Made by a program: the position numbers and the translations under genes
Part shown: piece by piece, positions 1-8,718 of the stretch
Numbering within the stretch: the stretch's first letter is position 1
Layout of the letters: each line of letters starts with the position of its first letter
Notes under the pieces: generated by a model
Told to the model about the DNA's origin: nothing
Database searches by the model: none
What the model saw: only the letters and a program-made list of their open reading frames with translations
Source of the DNA: Planctomycetota bacterium
Lineage (GTDB): Bacteria > Planctomycetota > UBA1135 > UBA2386
Assembly (NCBI GenBank): GCA_016713175.1
Contig: JADJPQ010000030.1
Coordinates: forward strand, 62,001 to 126,000
DNA length: 64,000 nucleotides
Reading direction: 5' to 3'

Positions 1-672
1 GCCGCGCACCTGAAGCTGCACTCGATCGATGCGACGTGCCCGCTGGTCACCAAGGTGCACGTCGAGGCCCGCCGGTTCGCGGCGCAGGGGCTGACGATCC
101 TGCTGATCGGCCACGAGGATCACGTCGAGGTCGAGGGTGTGGTCGGCGAGGCGCCGACGCGCACGCAGGTCGTGGCGACGCCGGGTGAGGCCGAACGGGT
201 GACGGTGCCCGATCCCGACAAGGTGGCCGTGCTGACGCAGACGACGCTCAGCGTCGACGAGGCGATGCGGGTCATGCACGTGTTGAAGCGCCGATTCCCG
301 AAGCTGCGCACGCCGCGCAAGGAGGACATCTGCTATGCGACGACCAACCGGCAGATGGCGGTCAAGAACCTGCGCGGCCGGGTCGACCTGTGGCTGGTGA
401 TCGGCGATCGGATGAGCAGCAACAGCAACCGGCTGCGCGAACTCGGCGCCGATTCGGGCGTGCCGGCGCATCTGCTGCTCGGCGCCACCGAGATCGATCC
501 GCATTGGTTCGCCGGTGTGCGCGCGGTCGGGATCACGTCCGGGGCGAGCACGCCGGAGTCCAGCGTGCAAGCGGTCGTCGCGCGGCTGCGCGAACTCGGC
601 GCGGAGACGGTCGAAGAGGTGGATGGCACCGAGGAGACCATCGAGTTCCAGCTGCCGCTCGAGGTGCGCTGA
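1..672 (+). CDS. ispH: 4-hydroxy-3-methylbut-2-enyl diphosphate reductase IspH (5' end cut off)
   Basis: This is the last enzyme of the MEP isoprenoid pathway. It is a [4Fe-4S] reductase that converts HMBPP to IPP and DMAPP in the cytoplasm. The reading frame is open from base 1, so the N-terminus lies outside the window and about 223 residues are visible. Two of the three cluster cysteines are seen: DATCPLVTKVH at the window edge and ICYATTNRQMAV further on. The substrate-binding loop SSNSNRL and the C-terminal GITSGASTPESSV block are also typical of the family. The stop codon is 3 nt before the nadE start, so the two genes are probably co-transcribed. Confidence 0.95.
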   Translation, partial: AAHLKLHSIDATCPLVTKVHVEARRFAAQGLTILLIGHEDHVEVEGVVGEAPTRTQVVATPGEAERVTVPDPDKVAVLTQTTLSVDEAMRVMHVLKRRFPKLRTPRKEDICYATTNRQMAVKNLRGRVDLWLVIGDRMSSNSNRLRELGADSGVPAHLLLGATEIDPHWFAGVRAVGITSGASTPESSVQAVVARLRELGAETVEEVDGTEETIEFQLPLEVR

Positions 673-675
673 GCC

Positions 676-2328
676 ATGAAGGTCGCGCTGTGCCAGATCG
701 ACTCGACGGTCGGTGACTTCACCGGCAACGCCCGGCGGATCGTCGAGTTCGCGGCCAGGGCGCACAAGCAGGGCGCGCAGCTGGCGGTGTTCCCCGAACT
801 GGCGATCTGTGGCTATCCACCCGAGGACCTGCTGGTCCGACCCGGGTTCCTGGCCGCGCACGATCGCGCGCTGCAGGAGCTGGCGGCGCACGTGCCGCCG
901 GATCTGTGCGTTCTGCTCGGCTGCCTGGAACCCAATCCCGACGCCGCCACGCGCGGCGGTCGGCCGCTGTTCAACGCGGTCGCGCGGCTCGAGGACGGTC
1001 TGGTGCAGATCGTCGCGCGCAAGAGCCTGTTGCCGACCTACGACGTGTTCGACGAATCGCGCTACTTCGAACCGTGGCAGCGACCGCAGGAGAACGTCAT
1101 CACCGTCGCCGGTCGTCGCGTCGGCATGGTCGTGTGCGAAGACGGTTGGAACGACGCGCAGTTCTTCGCCAGGCGGATCTACCAGATCGATCCGGTCGAG
1201 TGTGTCGTCAAGGCCGGTGCGCAGCTGGTCGTCAATCTCAGTGCGTCGCCGTGGTCGGTCGGCAAGGAGCGTTTCCGCCACAAGATGGTGCAGGCCGCGT
1301 CCGAACGGCACCAGGTGCCGATGCTGTACGTCAACCTGGTCGGCGGCAACGTCGAGCTGCAGTTCGACGGCGGCTCGCTGGCGGTCAAGCCTGGCGGCGT
1401 CGCGTTCCAGCCGGTGCTGTTCGACGAAGCGCTGGTCGTCGTCGACACCGAGGCGCCGTGGACGCAGGTGCCGCGCGAACTCGGCAAGGAACAACTGCAC
1501 CACGATGCGCTGGTGCAGGGCCTCGGCGACTACGCGCGCAAATTCGGCTTTCCGAAGGCGGTGATCGGGCTGTCCGGCGGCATCGATTCGGCGGTCGTGG
1601 CGGCGCTGGCGGTCGATGCGCTCGGCGCCGCCAATGTCGTCGGCATCGGCATGCCGTCGCGCTACAGCAGCCAGCACAGCATCGACGATGCGCGGGCGCT
1701 GGCACAGAAGCTCGGCATGCCGTTCCATCTGCTGCCGATCGCGCCGCTGCAGGACAGCTACGCGCAGGTGCTGCGGCCGGTGTTCGGCGACGGCCCGCCG
1801 GGGCTGGCCGAGGAGAACCTGCAGGCGCGGATGCGCGGCGCGCTGCTGATGGCGTTCGCCAACAAGCATGGTCATCTGCTCTTGACCACCGGCAACAAGA
1901 GCGAATGCGCGGTCGGCTACTGCACGTTGTACGGCGACACCTGCGGCGCGCTGGCGCCGATCGCCGATCTGTGGAAGACCGAGGTGTGGGCGCTGGCGCG
2001 GTGGATCAACCGCAACGGCGAACGGATCCCGAAGAACTCGATCGACAAGCCGCCGTCGGCGGAGCTGCGGCCCGATCAGCTCGACACCGATTCGCTGCCG
2101 CCGTATCCGGAGCTCGATCCGGTGCTGAAGTGCCTGGTCGAGGACGAACTGTCGGTCGAACTGACGGCGGCGAAGACCGGCATGGCGCGGGCCAGGGTGG
2201 CGGAGCTGTTCGCCAAGGTGCAGGCGGCCGAGTTCAAGCGCTACCAGTACGCGCCGGCGCTGAGGGTCAGCGAACGGTGCTGGAGCGGTCGGCGGATGCC
2301 GGTCTCGCATCGCTATCGCGAGAGTTGA
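676..2328 (+). CDS. nadE: Glutamine-dependent NAD(+) synthetase NadE
   Basis: This 550-residue enzyme makes NAD from deamido-NAD, ATP and glutamine. The N-terminal half is a nitrilase-type glutaminase with the Glu-Lys-Cys triad visible: FPELAICGYP near residue 41, RKSLLPTYD near 116 and VVCEDGWND near 154. The C-terminal half is the NAD synthase domain with the ATP pyrophosphatase loop GLSGGIDSAVV near residue 300 and the TTGNKSE motif. The length matches the bacterial two-domain form, so no separate glutaminase is needed. The ATG lies 3 nt after the ispH stop. The gene is followed by a differently organised secreted-protein gene. Confidence 0.95.
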   Translation: MKVALCQIDSTVGDFTGNARRIVEFAARAHKQGAQLAVFPELAICGYPPEDLLVRPGFLAAHDRALQELAAHVPPDLCVLLGCLEPNPDAATRGGRPLFNAVARLEDGLVQIVARKSLLPTYDVFDESRYFEPWQRPQENVITVAGRRVGMVVCEDGWNDAQFFARRIYQIDPVECVVKAGAQLVVNLSASPWSVGKERFRHKMVQAASERHQVPMLYVNLVGGNVELQFDGGSLAVKPGGVAFQPVLFDEALVVVDTEAPWTQVPRELGKEQLHHDALVQGLGDYARKFGFPKAVIGLSGGIDSAVVAALAVDALGAANVVGIGMPSRYSSQHSIDDARALAQKLGMPFHLLPIAPLQDSYAQVLRPVFGDGPPGLAEENLQARMRGALLMAFANKHGHLLLTTGNKSECAVGYCTLYGDTCGALAPIADLWKTEVWALARWINRNGERIPKNSIDKPPSAELRPDQLDTDSLPPYPELDPVLKCLVEDELSVELTAAKTGMARARVAELFAKVQAAEFKRYQYAPALRVSERCWSGRRMPVSHRYRES

Positions 2329-2375
2329 GCGACCGAGCCACTCCGAATAGTCGGTCGTGGATTCGTTGTGCGACC

Positions 2376-4055
2376 ATGGTCGCGATGTGGTCGATGCTGT
2401 TGCTGTCCCTGCCGCAGGGCCCAGTGCCGGCGGTCGATCGCCTGATCACGGGCGCCGTGGTCGATGCGCGTGGCGACGTGGTGCCGGCGGGGGAGGTCTG
2501 GCTTGCCGACGCCAACGATCCGACCAATGTGTTCGCGCGCGGTCGCACCGATGGTGAAGGGCGCTATCGGTTGCGGGGACCGACCAGGCCGTTGCGCGTG
2601 CACGCGACCGCGCCGGGAAAGGTGCACCGGCATGTCTGGCTGATGGATACTGGTTCGACCGAGGCCGACGTCGCTGTGTCATGGGACTCGTTGCCGCTGA
2701 CGGGTCGGGTGCTGCAGCGGGACGGGTCACCCGCCAAGGGTGCGGTGGTCGCCGTCGGCGCGCAACGCGAGTGGGCGGTCGGGATCGATCCCGTGGCGGT
2801 CACCACTGACGCCGATGGCCGCTACCGGCTCGAGCACGCGCCGATCGGCGAAGTCTGGCTGTCGGCCTGGATGCCTGGCTGCGCAGCGGTGGTGCGAACT
2901 GCGGGTCCGCGCCGCGGCGCTGACGAGGACTTCCGCTTCGACGACGCTGAACCGCGTGGCTTCACCGTGGCAGTGACCGGTTTGCCGGCTGGCATCAGTG
3001 CGGCGGGCTGGCTGGTCCGCTTGACGCACGAGAGCGGCCCCGAACGCGTGTTGCCGCGCGCGCTGACCCAGGGGCGGCTAGGCGCCGATGGAACCTGGTC
3101 GGTGTTCGGTCTGCCGACCGATCAGGGATTCCATCTCGAGGTCGTGGACCCGGAGCGTCGCCTTGCCTGTTCGCGGGTGGCGTGGTCACGACCCAACCAG
3201 CCGGATCGATTCGAACTGACGACCACCGGCATCGAGTCCGACACCTGGCAGGTCACCCTCGTCGATCCGACCGGCAAGGCGATTGCCGGTGAACGGTTGC
3301 TGCTCGGGTTGTGTGGTACGACCCAGATCGTCACGACGGCCGCCGATGGCACCGCATCACTGACGGCGCCGCAGTTCGGGTTCGTGTCGTGCTCGGCGCA
3401 GATCGTCGATTCGACGGCCTGGGTGCTCTGCGAGAAGGACAGCGAGGGAGACGTGCGGCAGGAATGCCCGATCTTCCGGTCTCTGCAGGTGAAACCGACG
3501 ACACTTCGCGCGATTCCGTCGGCGAGCCTGCGCGGGGTGTTGAACGATGCCGAGGGCAGGCCGATGGCGGGGCGAACGGTGATCCTGCAGGACTGGGTGG
3601 AGCTTCGGTCTCCGCGTTGGTTGCGGGTCACAGCGACCAGTACCGATGCCGACGGTGCGTTCGAACTGAACGGACTGTTCCCTCGCCATCGGCCGCATCG
3701 GCTGCTCGTGCCGCAACACGGCCTGCTGGCGATCCCGGCGCTGGTGAGTGGTGAGGTCGAGCAACTCGGCACGGTGGTGGTGCCGCGCGCAGGCGTCCTC
3801 GAGGGCGTGGCTCGCGATGCGACCGGCGAACCGCTGCCCGGAGCACGTGTGTTCCTGATGCAGCGCGGTGGCGGCGCCGATCGCGCCGAGGTGATCGCCG
3901 ATGCGAACGGCCGGTTCCGGTTCGCGCCGGCCGCCGCCGGCACGTGGCAGGGCGGCATCTATCACTGCGAACGCGAAACGCTGGAGCGGGTCGGCGGCGA
4001 CATCGAAGTGCGCGATGGCGAGACCGCGACCTTCGAGTTGCGGTCCGCCCGCTGA
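2376..4055 (+). CDS. Secreted protein with repeated carboxypeptidase-regulatory-like domains
   Basis: The 559-residue protein starts with a short hydrophobic stretch (MVAMWSMLLLSLPQG) that could be a signal sequence. It then carries at least four beta-sandwich repeats of the carboxypeptidase-regulatory-like/CnaB kind. Each repeat shows a 'G.V.D..G.P..GA.V......T.DADGRYRL'-like pattern, for example near 2440-2590, 2700-2850, 3530-3680 and 3790-3930. Such domains are stalks or spacers of surface proteins, and no enzyme domain is visible. The ATG at 2376 was chosen because the frame upstream of it overlaps nadE. The function is unknown. Confidence 0.75.
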   Translation: MVAMWSMLLLSLPQGPVPAVDRLITGAVVDARGDVVPAGEVWLADANDPTNVFARGRTDGEGRYRLRGPTRPLRVHATAPGKVHRHVWLMDTGSTEADVAVSWDSLPLTGRVLQRDGSPAKGAVVAVGAQREWAVGIDPVAVTTDADGRYRLEHAPIGEVWLSAWMPGCAAVVRTAGPRRGADEDFRFDDAEPRGFTVAVTGLPAGISAAGWLVRLTHESGPERVLPRALTQGRLGADGTWSVFGLPTDQGFHLEVVDPERRLACSRVAWSRPNQPDRFELTTTGIESDTWQVTLVDPTGKAIAGERLLLGLCGTTQIVTTAADGTASLTAPQFGFVSCSAQIVDSTAWVLCEKDSEGDVRQECPIFRSLQVKPTTLRAIPSASLRGVLNDAEGRPMAGRTVILQDWVELRSPRWLRVTATSTDADGAFELNGLFPRHRPHRLLVPQHGLLAIPALVSGEVEQLGTVVVPRAGVLEGVARDATGEPLPGARVFLMQRGGGADRAEVIADANGRFRFAPAAAGTWQGGIYHCERETLERVGGDIEVRDGETATFELRSAR

Positions 4056-4112
4056 ACGGCTGTTGCCTGGCGAGGCTTGGAACCGGGCCCACCATCCGGC
4101 AGCATTGCCGGC

Positions 4113-4736
4113 ATGACGTTCGCAGAACCCGTGACCCTGACGACCCTGATGCTGGCCGCCGCCGGTGTCGGCGTTGCCCACACGCTCGCCGGCCCCGACC
4201 ACTACCTGCCGTTGCTGGCTTCGGCGCGAGCGAACGCCTGGTCGGCGCGCAAGGCGATGTGGCTGACGGCGATCGCGGGCCTGTTGCACTGCCTGGCTTC
4301 GGCGGCGCTGGTGCCGTTCGCCTGGTGGTTGACGGACGGAGTCGCGCGGCTGGCGGGCGTGCAGCAACTGCGCGGCGATGCGATGGCGTGGTTCTGCATC
4401 GGCGTCGGGCTCGCGTTGTGCATGCTGGCGTGGCGACAATCGCGGCGCGGCGAGGCAGCCATCCGGGGCCTGCGCGGCTGGCTGCTGGTCGCGTTTGCGC
4501 TGGGTCCGTGCGAATGGCTGATTCCCAATGCGCTCGCGGCGGTCGATGGCCACGGCATCGTCGGTTCGCTGCTGGTGATCGCGGTGTTCTCGCTGGCGAC
4601 GACCACGACGATGCTCGTCGCGGTTGCGGCGGGCCTGCGGCTGTTGCCGGCGACGCTGGCGAACTGGCGCATCGCGCCGTTCCTGCCGGGTGCGACGCTG
4701 GCGATGTGTGGCTTGCTGGTCCTGGCCGGGCTGTAG
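4113..4736 (+). CDS. NicO/UreH-like polytopic membrane protein
   Basis: This 207-residue protein has about six hydrophobic segments. The N-terminal motif HTLAGPDHYLPLLASAR, followed by a charged loop and a second His (GLLHCLASA), resembles the NicO/UreH/SafE group of metal or sulfur-compound transporters, in which an H...GPDH motif lies in the first helices. A second feature is GPCEWLIP in mid-protein. The ATG at 4113 was preferred to an in-frame ATG at 4077 because the hydrophobic start directly follows it. The substrate cannot be told from sequence. The gene is followed by the hipBA operator region. Confidence 0.6.
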   Translation: MTFAEPVTLTTLMLAAAGVGVAHTLAGPDHYLPLLASARANAWSARKAMWLTAIAGLLHCLASAALVPFAWWLTDGVARLAGVQQLRGDAMAWFCIGVGLALCMLAWRQSRRGEAAIRGLRGWLLVAFALGPCEWLIPNALAAVDGHGIVGSLLVIAVFSLATTTTMLVAVAAGLRLLPATLANWRIAPFLPGATLAMCGLLVLAGL

Positions 4737-4743
4737 GCCAGAC

Positions 4744-4887
4744 CGATCACAAGTGATCGATTTCGAGGCGAAACAGCCGTGAATCGATCGTATGTGATCG
4801 ATTACGGAAACCACGCCACGTCGCGGAAATCGCTTGTTTCTGATCGATTCATGGCCGGCTTGCTACAATTCCGATCACTTGTGATCG
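4744..4887 (+). promoter_or_regulatory. hipBA promoter region with three palindromic operators
   Basis: Two near-identical palindromes with 7-bp arms, CGATCAC-NN-GTGATCG, lie at 4744-4759 (AA centre) and 4872-4887 (TT centre). A third copy with a mutated left arm (CGATCGT-AT-GTGATCG) lies at 4785-4800. A TGATCGATT half-site is at 4841. The last palindrome ends directly before the hipB ATG, and a good -10 hexamer TACAAT is at 4864-4869, so that operator would cover the transcription start. This is what an autorepressed HipB-type operon would look like. Binding by HipB is inferred. Confidence 0.65.
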
Positions 4888-4888
4888 A

Positions 4889-5224
4889 ATGAAGATCGAC
4901 CGCCAAACCCCGGCAACCGAGGTCCTGCGTGAGTTCGGCCGACGCCTGGTGATCCTGCGGCGCGAACAACGATGGTCGCAACAACAGTTGGCCGAGGCCG
5001 CCGGCGTGGGCGTGGCGACGCTACGGCGTATCGAAGACGGCAAGGACGCCAGGCTCGGTTCGTGGGTGCGGTTGCTGATGGCGCTGCGGCTGGACGCAGC
5101 CGTCGAACAACTGCTGCCCGAGAACCTCCGTTCGCCGCTGGTCGAGGTGAAGGGGCGTCGACGCCCGCGGACTTCGCCGCGAGCGCCGGACCGAGGCTTC
5201 GCCTGGGGAGATGAGCGGCGGTGA
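4889..5224 (+). CDS. hipB: HipB-like antitoxin, XRE-family DNA-binding protein
   Basis: This 111-residue protein has a Cro/CI-type helix-turn-helix at residues ~15-70: LVILRREQRWSQQQLAEAAG, then VATLRRIEDGK. The C-terminal third is a basic, Pro/Arg-rich tail (GRRRPRTSPRAP) that is probably disordered. HipB proteins bind and neutralise the HipA kinase and repress their own operon. The gene lies directly before hipA with a GTGA overlap (5221-5224), the usual antitoxin-first order. The start codon abuts a palindromic operator, so the mRNA leader would be very short. Confidence 0.85.
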   Translation: MKIDRQTPATEVLREFGRRLVILRREQRWSQQQLAEAAGVGVATLRRIEDGKDARLGSWVRLLMALRLDAAVEQLLPENLRSPLVEVKGRRRPRTSPRAPDRGFAWGDERR

Positions 5225-6516
5225 CGACGGCTACGGTCCGGCTCTGGGGCACCCCGATCGGTTACGTCGCGATGGACCACGACGAGCCCTTCGCGCGGTT
5301 CGAGTACGACCCCGACTTCGCCGCGGCGCGGGTCGAAGTCGCGCCGCTGCAAATGCCGGTGATGCCGCGCCGGGTCTGGCAGTTTCGCGAACTTGCACCG
5401 CGGTCGTTTCACGGTCTGCCCGGCCTGCTCGCGGACTGTCTGCCCGACAAGTTCGGCAATCGCCTGATCGACGCCTGGCTCGCGCGCACCGGTCGTCCAC
5501 CTGACCGATTCCACGCGGTCGATCGCCTGTGCTACACCGGTACCCGCGGCATGGGTGCGCTCGAGTTCGAACCCGCGACCGGCGGTGTGGAACTCGAAGA
5601 CCGTCGGTTGGCGGTCGCCGAACTCGTCCAGCTGGCGGCCATGGCGTTTGCCGAGAAGGACAAGTTGCGCGTGGTTCTCGACGGCGAAGCGGGCGAGCAG
5701 GCGATGCTCGACATCCTCAGCGTCGGCACCTCGGCCGGCGGTGCGCGCGCCAAGGCGGTCATCGCGTTCGACCCGCGCACCAAGGAAGTCCGTTCGGGGC
5801 AGACGCGGTTGCCGCCCGGGTTCCAGCACTGGTTGATCAAGTTCGACGGCGTTGCGTTCGGCGGCGACTGGGGCATTGCCGACCCGGCTGGCTACGGCCT
5901 GCTGGAGTACGGCTACTCGCAGATCGCGCAACGTTGTGGCATCGCGATGACCGAGTGCCGCCTGCTGCAGGAGAACGGCCGCAGCCACTTCATGACCCGG
6001 CGGTTCGACCGCGACGACGACGGCGGCAAGCGGTTCGTGCAGAGCTTCGCGGCGCTCGCGCACTACGACTATCACGAGTCCGGTGCGTACTCGTACGAGC
6101 AGCTGTTCCTGTTGATGAAGCAGCTGCAGGTGCCGGCGGCGGCATTCGAGCAACAGTTCCGGCGGGTGGTGTTCAACCTCGTCGGCTGCAACCAGGATGA
6201 TCACGTCAAGAACTTCGCGTTCCTGATGGATCGGCGCGGCAACTGGGACATCGCGCCTGCGTACGACCTCTGCCACGCCGAGGGCAGCGCGTTCACCAGC
6301 CGACACCAGCTGTCGATCCAGGGCAAGACGACCGGCTTCGATCTGCAGGACCTGCGGCACCTCGCCGATGTTGCCGGCCTGCCTCGACGCCGGGAGCGCC
6401 TCGTTCTCGACGACGTGATCGCGGCGTTCACGGGCTGGCCGAGCCTGGCAGCCGAACTCGGTGTGCCGCCGAAGCTCGCGCAACGCGTCGAACGCACGTT
6501 GCGGCTGCAGTGGTGA
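5221..6516 (+). CDS. hipA: HipA-like serine/threonine kinase toxin
   Basis: The 431-residue length fits HipA. The N-terminal subdomain carries the conserved FHGLPGLLADCLPDKFGN block. The phosphate-binding loop GTSAGGARAK near residue 170-180 is present. The kinase core shows the catalytic NQDDHVKNFAFL (residues ~324-335) and the metal-binding DIAPAYDLC (Asp near 349). All key residues appear intact, so an active kinase is expected. Known HipA proteins phosphorylate aminoacyl-tRNA synthetases such as GltX and slow growth, but the target here is unknown. The GTG start overlaps the hipB stop by 4 nt. The downstream gene converges on it with a 6-nt gap. Confidence 0.88.
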   Translation: MTTATVRLWGTPIGYVAMDHDEPFARFEYDPDFAAARVEVAPLQMPVMPRRVWQFRELAPRSFHGLPGLLADCLPDKFGNRLIDAWLARTGRPPDRFHAVDRLCYTGTRGMGALEFEPATGGVELEDRRLAVAELVQLAAMAFAEKDKLRVVLDGEAGEQAMLDILSVGTSAGGARAKAVIAFDPRTKEVRSGQTRLPPGFQHWLIKFDGVAFGGDWGIADPAGYGLLEYGYSQIAQRCGIAMTECRLLQENGRSHFMTRRFDRDDDGGKRFVQSFAALAHYDYHESGAYSYEQLFLLMKQLQVPAAAFEQQFRRVVFNLVGCNQDDHVKNFAFLMDRRGNWDIAPAYDLCHAEGSAFTSRHQLSIQGKTTGFDLQDLRHLADVAGLPRRRERLVLDDVIAAFTGWPSLAAELGVPPKLAQRVERTLRLQW

Positions 6517-6522
6517 CGACCG

Positions 6523-8685
6523 CTACTTCTTCTTGCCGAACAGGTCTTCGAGCCCTTTCTGCAGCAGCTTGCCGGCCTCGTCCTGCAACAGGTCGCCCGG
6601 GTTCTGCAGCACCGACTGCAGCAGCTTCGTCGGATCCGGCAGCCCGAGCGCCGGTGCATCCAGCGTGCCCGACAATCCCGCGAGCAGCGCCTTGTTGCCG
6701 AGAACCGCGGCGACCCGGCGACCATCCCGGTGCTGCTGCAGCAACGCCGTCAGATCGATGCCGAAGTCGAGTCTGCCGTCGAGGTGCACCGTGCCAGCGA
6801 GGCCGAGATCGCGGCCCTTCGCCAGCCAGCGCATCGCCTTGCTCTCGATGCTGCCTTCACGCATCGTGAACCCGGAGGTGATCGAATCGAACGCCAGCCG
6901 GTTGCCGTCGCCGAGCTGGCCGGCGGGGCCGAGCAGCGAACCGAGTGGCGCCGTCAGGCCCGCCAGTGACTTCGCCGGCGTCACCCCGCCATCGCGCAAT
7001 GCGATCGAGCCGTTCCCCGACCAGCGGTTCAGGAACTGCAGCCAGTTCTCGCCGGTGCCAGGCACCGCCGGGCCGCGCAGGCCGAGTTGCAGGTCGATTG
7101 CGGCGGCGAAGTCGGCGCCATTCTCGGGCAGGCCGGCGAGCAGCGGCACCGCGTAGCGGATCAGCGCCGCGGTCTGGCCGGCGACGCGGCCGCCGCGCCA
7201 GTCGAGTTCGAACGTGAGCGGAATGGCATCCAGGTTCTGCAGATCCGAACGGATGGTCAGCGCCAGCGGGCCGGTGTTCAGTTGCGTGCCGGCGGCGGTG
7301 GTCAGCGCCACCTTGCCGCCCTGGACCGACAGCGTCGTCGCCAACGCCGAAAGGTCGAAGCCGCCGATGCGGATGCTGCGGGCGGTCAGTTCGGCCTGCG
7401 CCACGAGCTGCTGGACGATGGTGGTCGTGTCGGGCAACGAGCCGCCGGCCAACGGCAGGCTGGCGGTGCCGGCGAGTCGACTGCCGCAGTCGCGCAGGAA
7501 CTCGGGCATCGGGCCGCCGAAGCTCGCGAGCTGGTCGATGTCGAGCACGTAGCGGCACGCCACGCCCGGTTGTCCGGCCAGCGCCTGTTGCTGCGCCTCG
7601 CCGTCGAGGCCGTGGACCTGCAGGAAACCGAGGTCGAGCGCCGTGCCAGCGGTGCTGAACACCGACGCGGCACCGTCGGTGCCAAAGCGCAGGTTGGCGC
7701 GCGGCTGCAAGGACCAGCGTTCGGCGCGCACGTCCATGCCGCGCAGCAGCGCGCCGGCGAGGCGCGGCGCAGTCACCTGCAGATCGCCGCCGAGTTCGAT
7801 CTGTTCGGTACCGCTGGCCTTCACCTGCAACGCGCCATTGGCGACGCCGGCAACGGCAGTGAGGTCGCCGGGCTGCAAGAACACCGCCGCCAGTGGCAGG
7901 TAGCGCGACAGATCGAACTGCCTGGTCGTCATCGACGCGTCGACGACGCGCGTCGCGGCATCGACATTGGCGCGGACCTGCAGTTCGCCGTCCTGGGTGC
8001 TGCCCGCGGTCGGCGCCAGCTTCGTCGTCAGATCGAAGCGGATCGTCTGGGTGCCGTACTCCTTCTCGACACGTGCCGTCAGGTCGTGCAGCGACTCCAG
8101 CACCTGGCCGCTGCGGCGGATTTCGATGCCGGCTTCGGTCAGCTCGAGGTCGAGGCGCAGCCGCGACAGATCGAACGGCTGTTCGCGGTTCTTGCCGGGC
8201 CGATCGCCGCCGCCGCTGTCGCCGCCCTCGAACCTCATGTTCCTGCCGAGCAGCGCCTCGGCGTTGGTGCGGCCGTTCTCATCCTGGTCCAGCCAGATCC
8301 GCAGGCCGTTGGCGACCCCCTGCAGGTCGAAGCGGCCGCGCATCGCCGTCAGGATGCCGACATCCCCGCGCAGCGAATGCAGGCGCAGGAACGGATGCGA
8401 AGTGTCGAAGCCCGCGGCGTTGCCGATCTCGACATCGGCGAGTTCGAAGCCGGAGAACCACGAGAACGAAATGCCGCCGAGCTTGCAGGTGGTGCGCAGC
8501 TTCTTGCCCATCTCCCGCTCGATCTGCCCGCGGAACAGGCCGAGTGACATCGGCGCCAGCAGCACCAGGCCGACGAGAACGAACATCGCGATCAGCACGT
8601 TGCGCAGGAACCGCGACCGGCGCGGTGGCGCCGGTGGCGTCGGGATCGTGGCGGCCGGGCGAGCGGCTTCGGCGGGGGCTTCCAT
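6523..8685 (-). CDS. AsmA-family inner membrane protein
   Basis: This 720-residue protein has a Pro/Ala-rich cytoplasmic start and one transmembrane helix (NVLIAMFVLVGLVLLAPMSL, residues ~29-48). The large periplasmic remainder begins with the AsmA-type signature KKLRTTCKLGGISFSWFSG, VEIGNAAGF and LRGDVGILTAMRGRFDLQG. The rest is beta-rich and repetitive, as in AsmA/YhdP/TamB proteins that are thought to bridge the envelope and move lipid. The tail is short and basic (LEDLFGKKK). It stands alone: hipA converges from one side and a divergent gene starts 33 nt away on the other. Confidence 0.75.
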   Translation of the reverse strand: MEAPAEAARPAATIPTPPAPPRRSRFLRNVLIAMFVLVGLVLLAPMSLGLFRGQIEREMGKKLRTTCKLGGISFSWFSGFELADVEIGNAAGFDTSHPFLRLHSLRGDVGILTAMRGRFDLQGVANGLRIWLDQDENGRTNAEALLGRNMRFEGGDSGGGDRPGKNREQPFDLSRLRLDLELTEAGIEIRRSGQVLESLHDLTARVEKEYGTQTIRFDLTTKLAPTAGSTQDGELQVRANVDAATRVVDASMTTRQFDLSRYLPLAAVFLQPGDLTAVAGVANGALQVKASGTEQIELGGDLQVTAPRLAGALLRGMDVRAERWSLQPRANLRFGTDGAASVFSTAGTALDLGFLQVHGLDGEAQQQALAGQPGVACRYVLDIDQLASFGGPMPEFLRDCGSRLAGTASLPLAGGSLPDTTTIVQQLVAQAELTARSIRIGGFDLSALATTLSVQGGKVALTTAAGTQLNTGPLALTIRSDLQNLDAIPLTFELDWRGGRVAGQTAALIRYAVPLLAGLPENGADFAAAIDLQLGLRGPAVPGTGENWLQFLNRWSGNGSIALRDGGVTPAKSLAGLTAPLGSLLGPAGQLGDGNRLAFDSITSGFTMREGSIESKAMRWLAKGRDLGLAGTVHLDGRLDFGIDLTALLQQHRDGRRVAAVLGNKALLAGLSGTLDAPALGLPDPTKLLQSVLQNPGDLLQDEAGKLLQKGLEDLFGKKK

Positions 8686-8718
8686 GTGCGCTGCCGATTA
8701 TGCCGAAAAGGCGAAGGC

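Noticed and set aside
906..2375. An open frame in phase with the carboxypeptidase-like protein, reaching back across nadE
   Set aside because: It overlaps the complete, well-conserved nadE in another frame and has shadow-like composition. The real start is at 2376.
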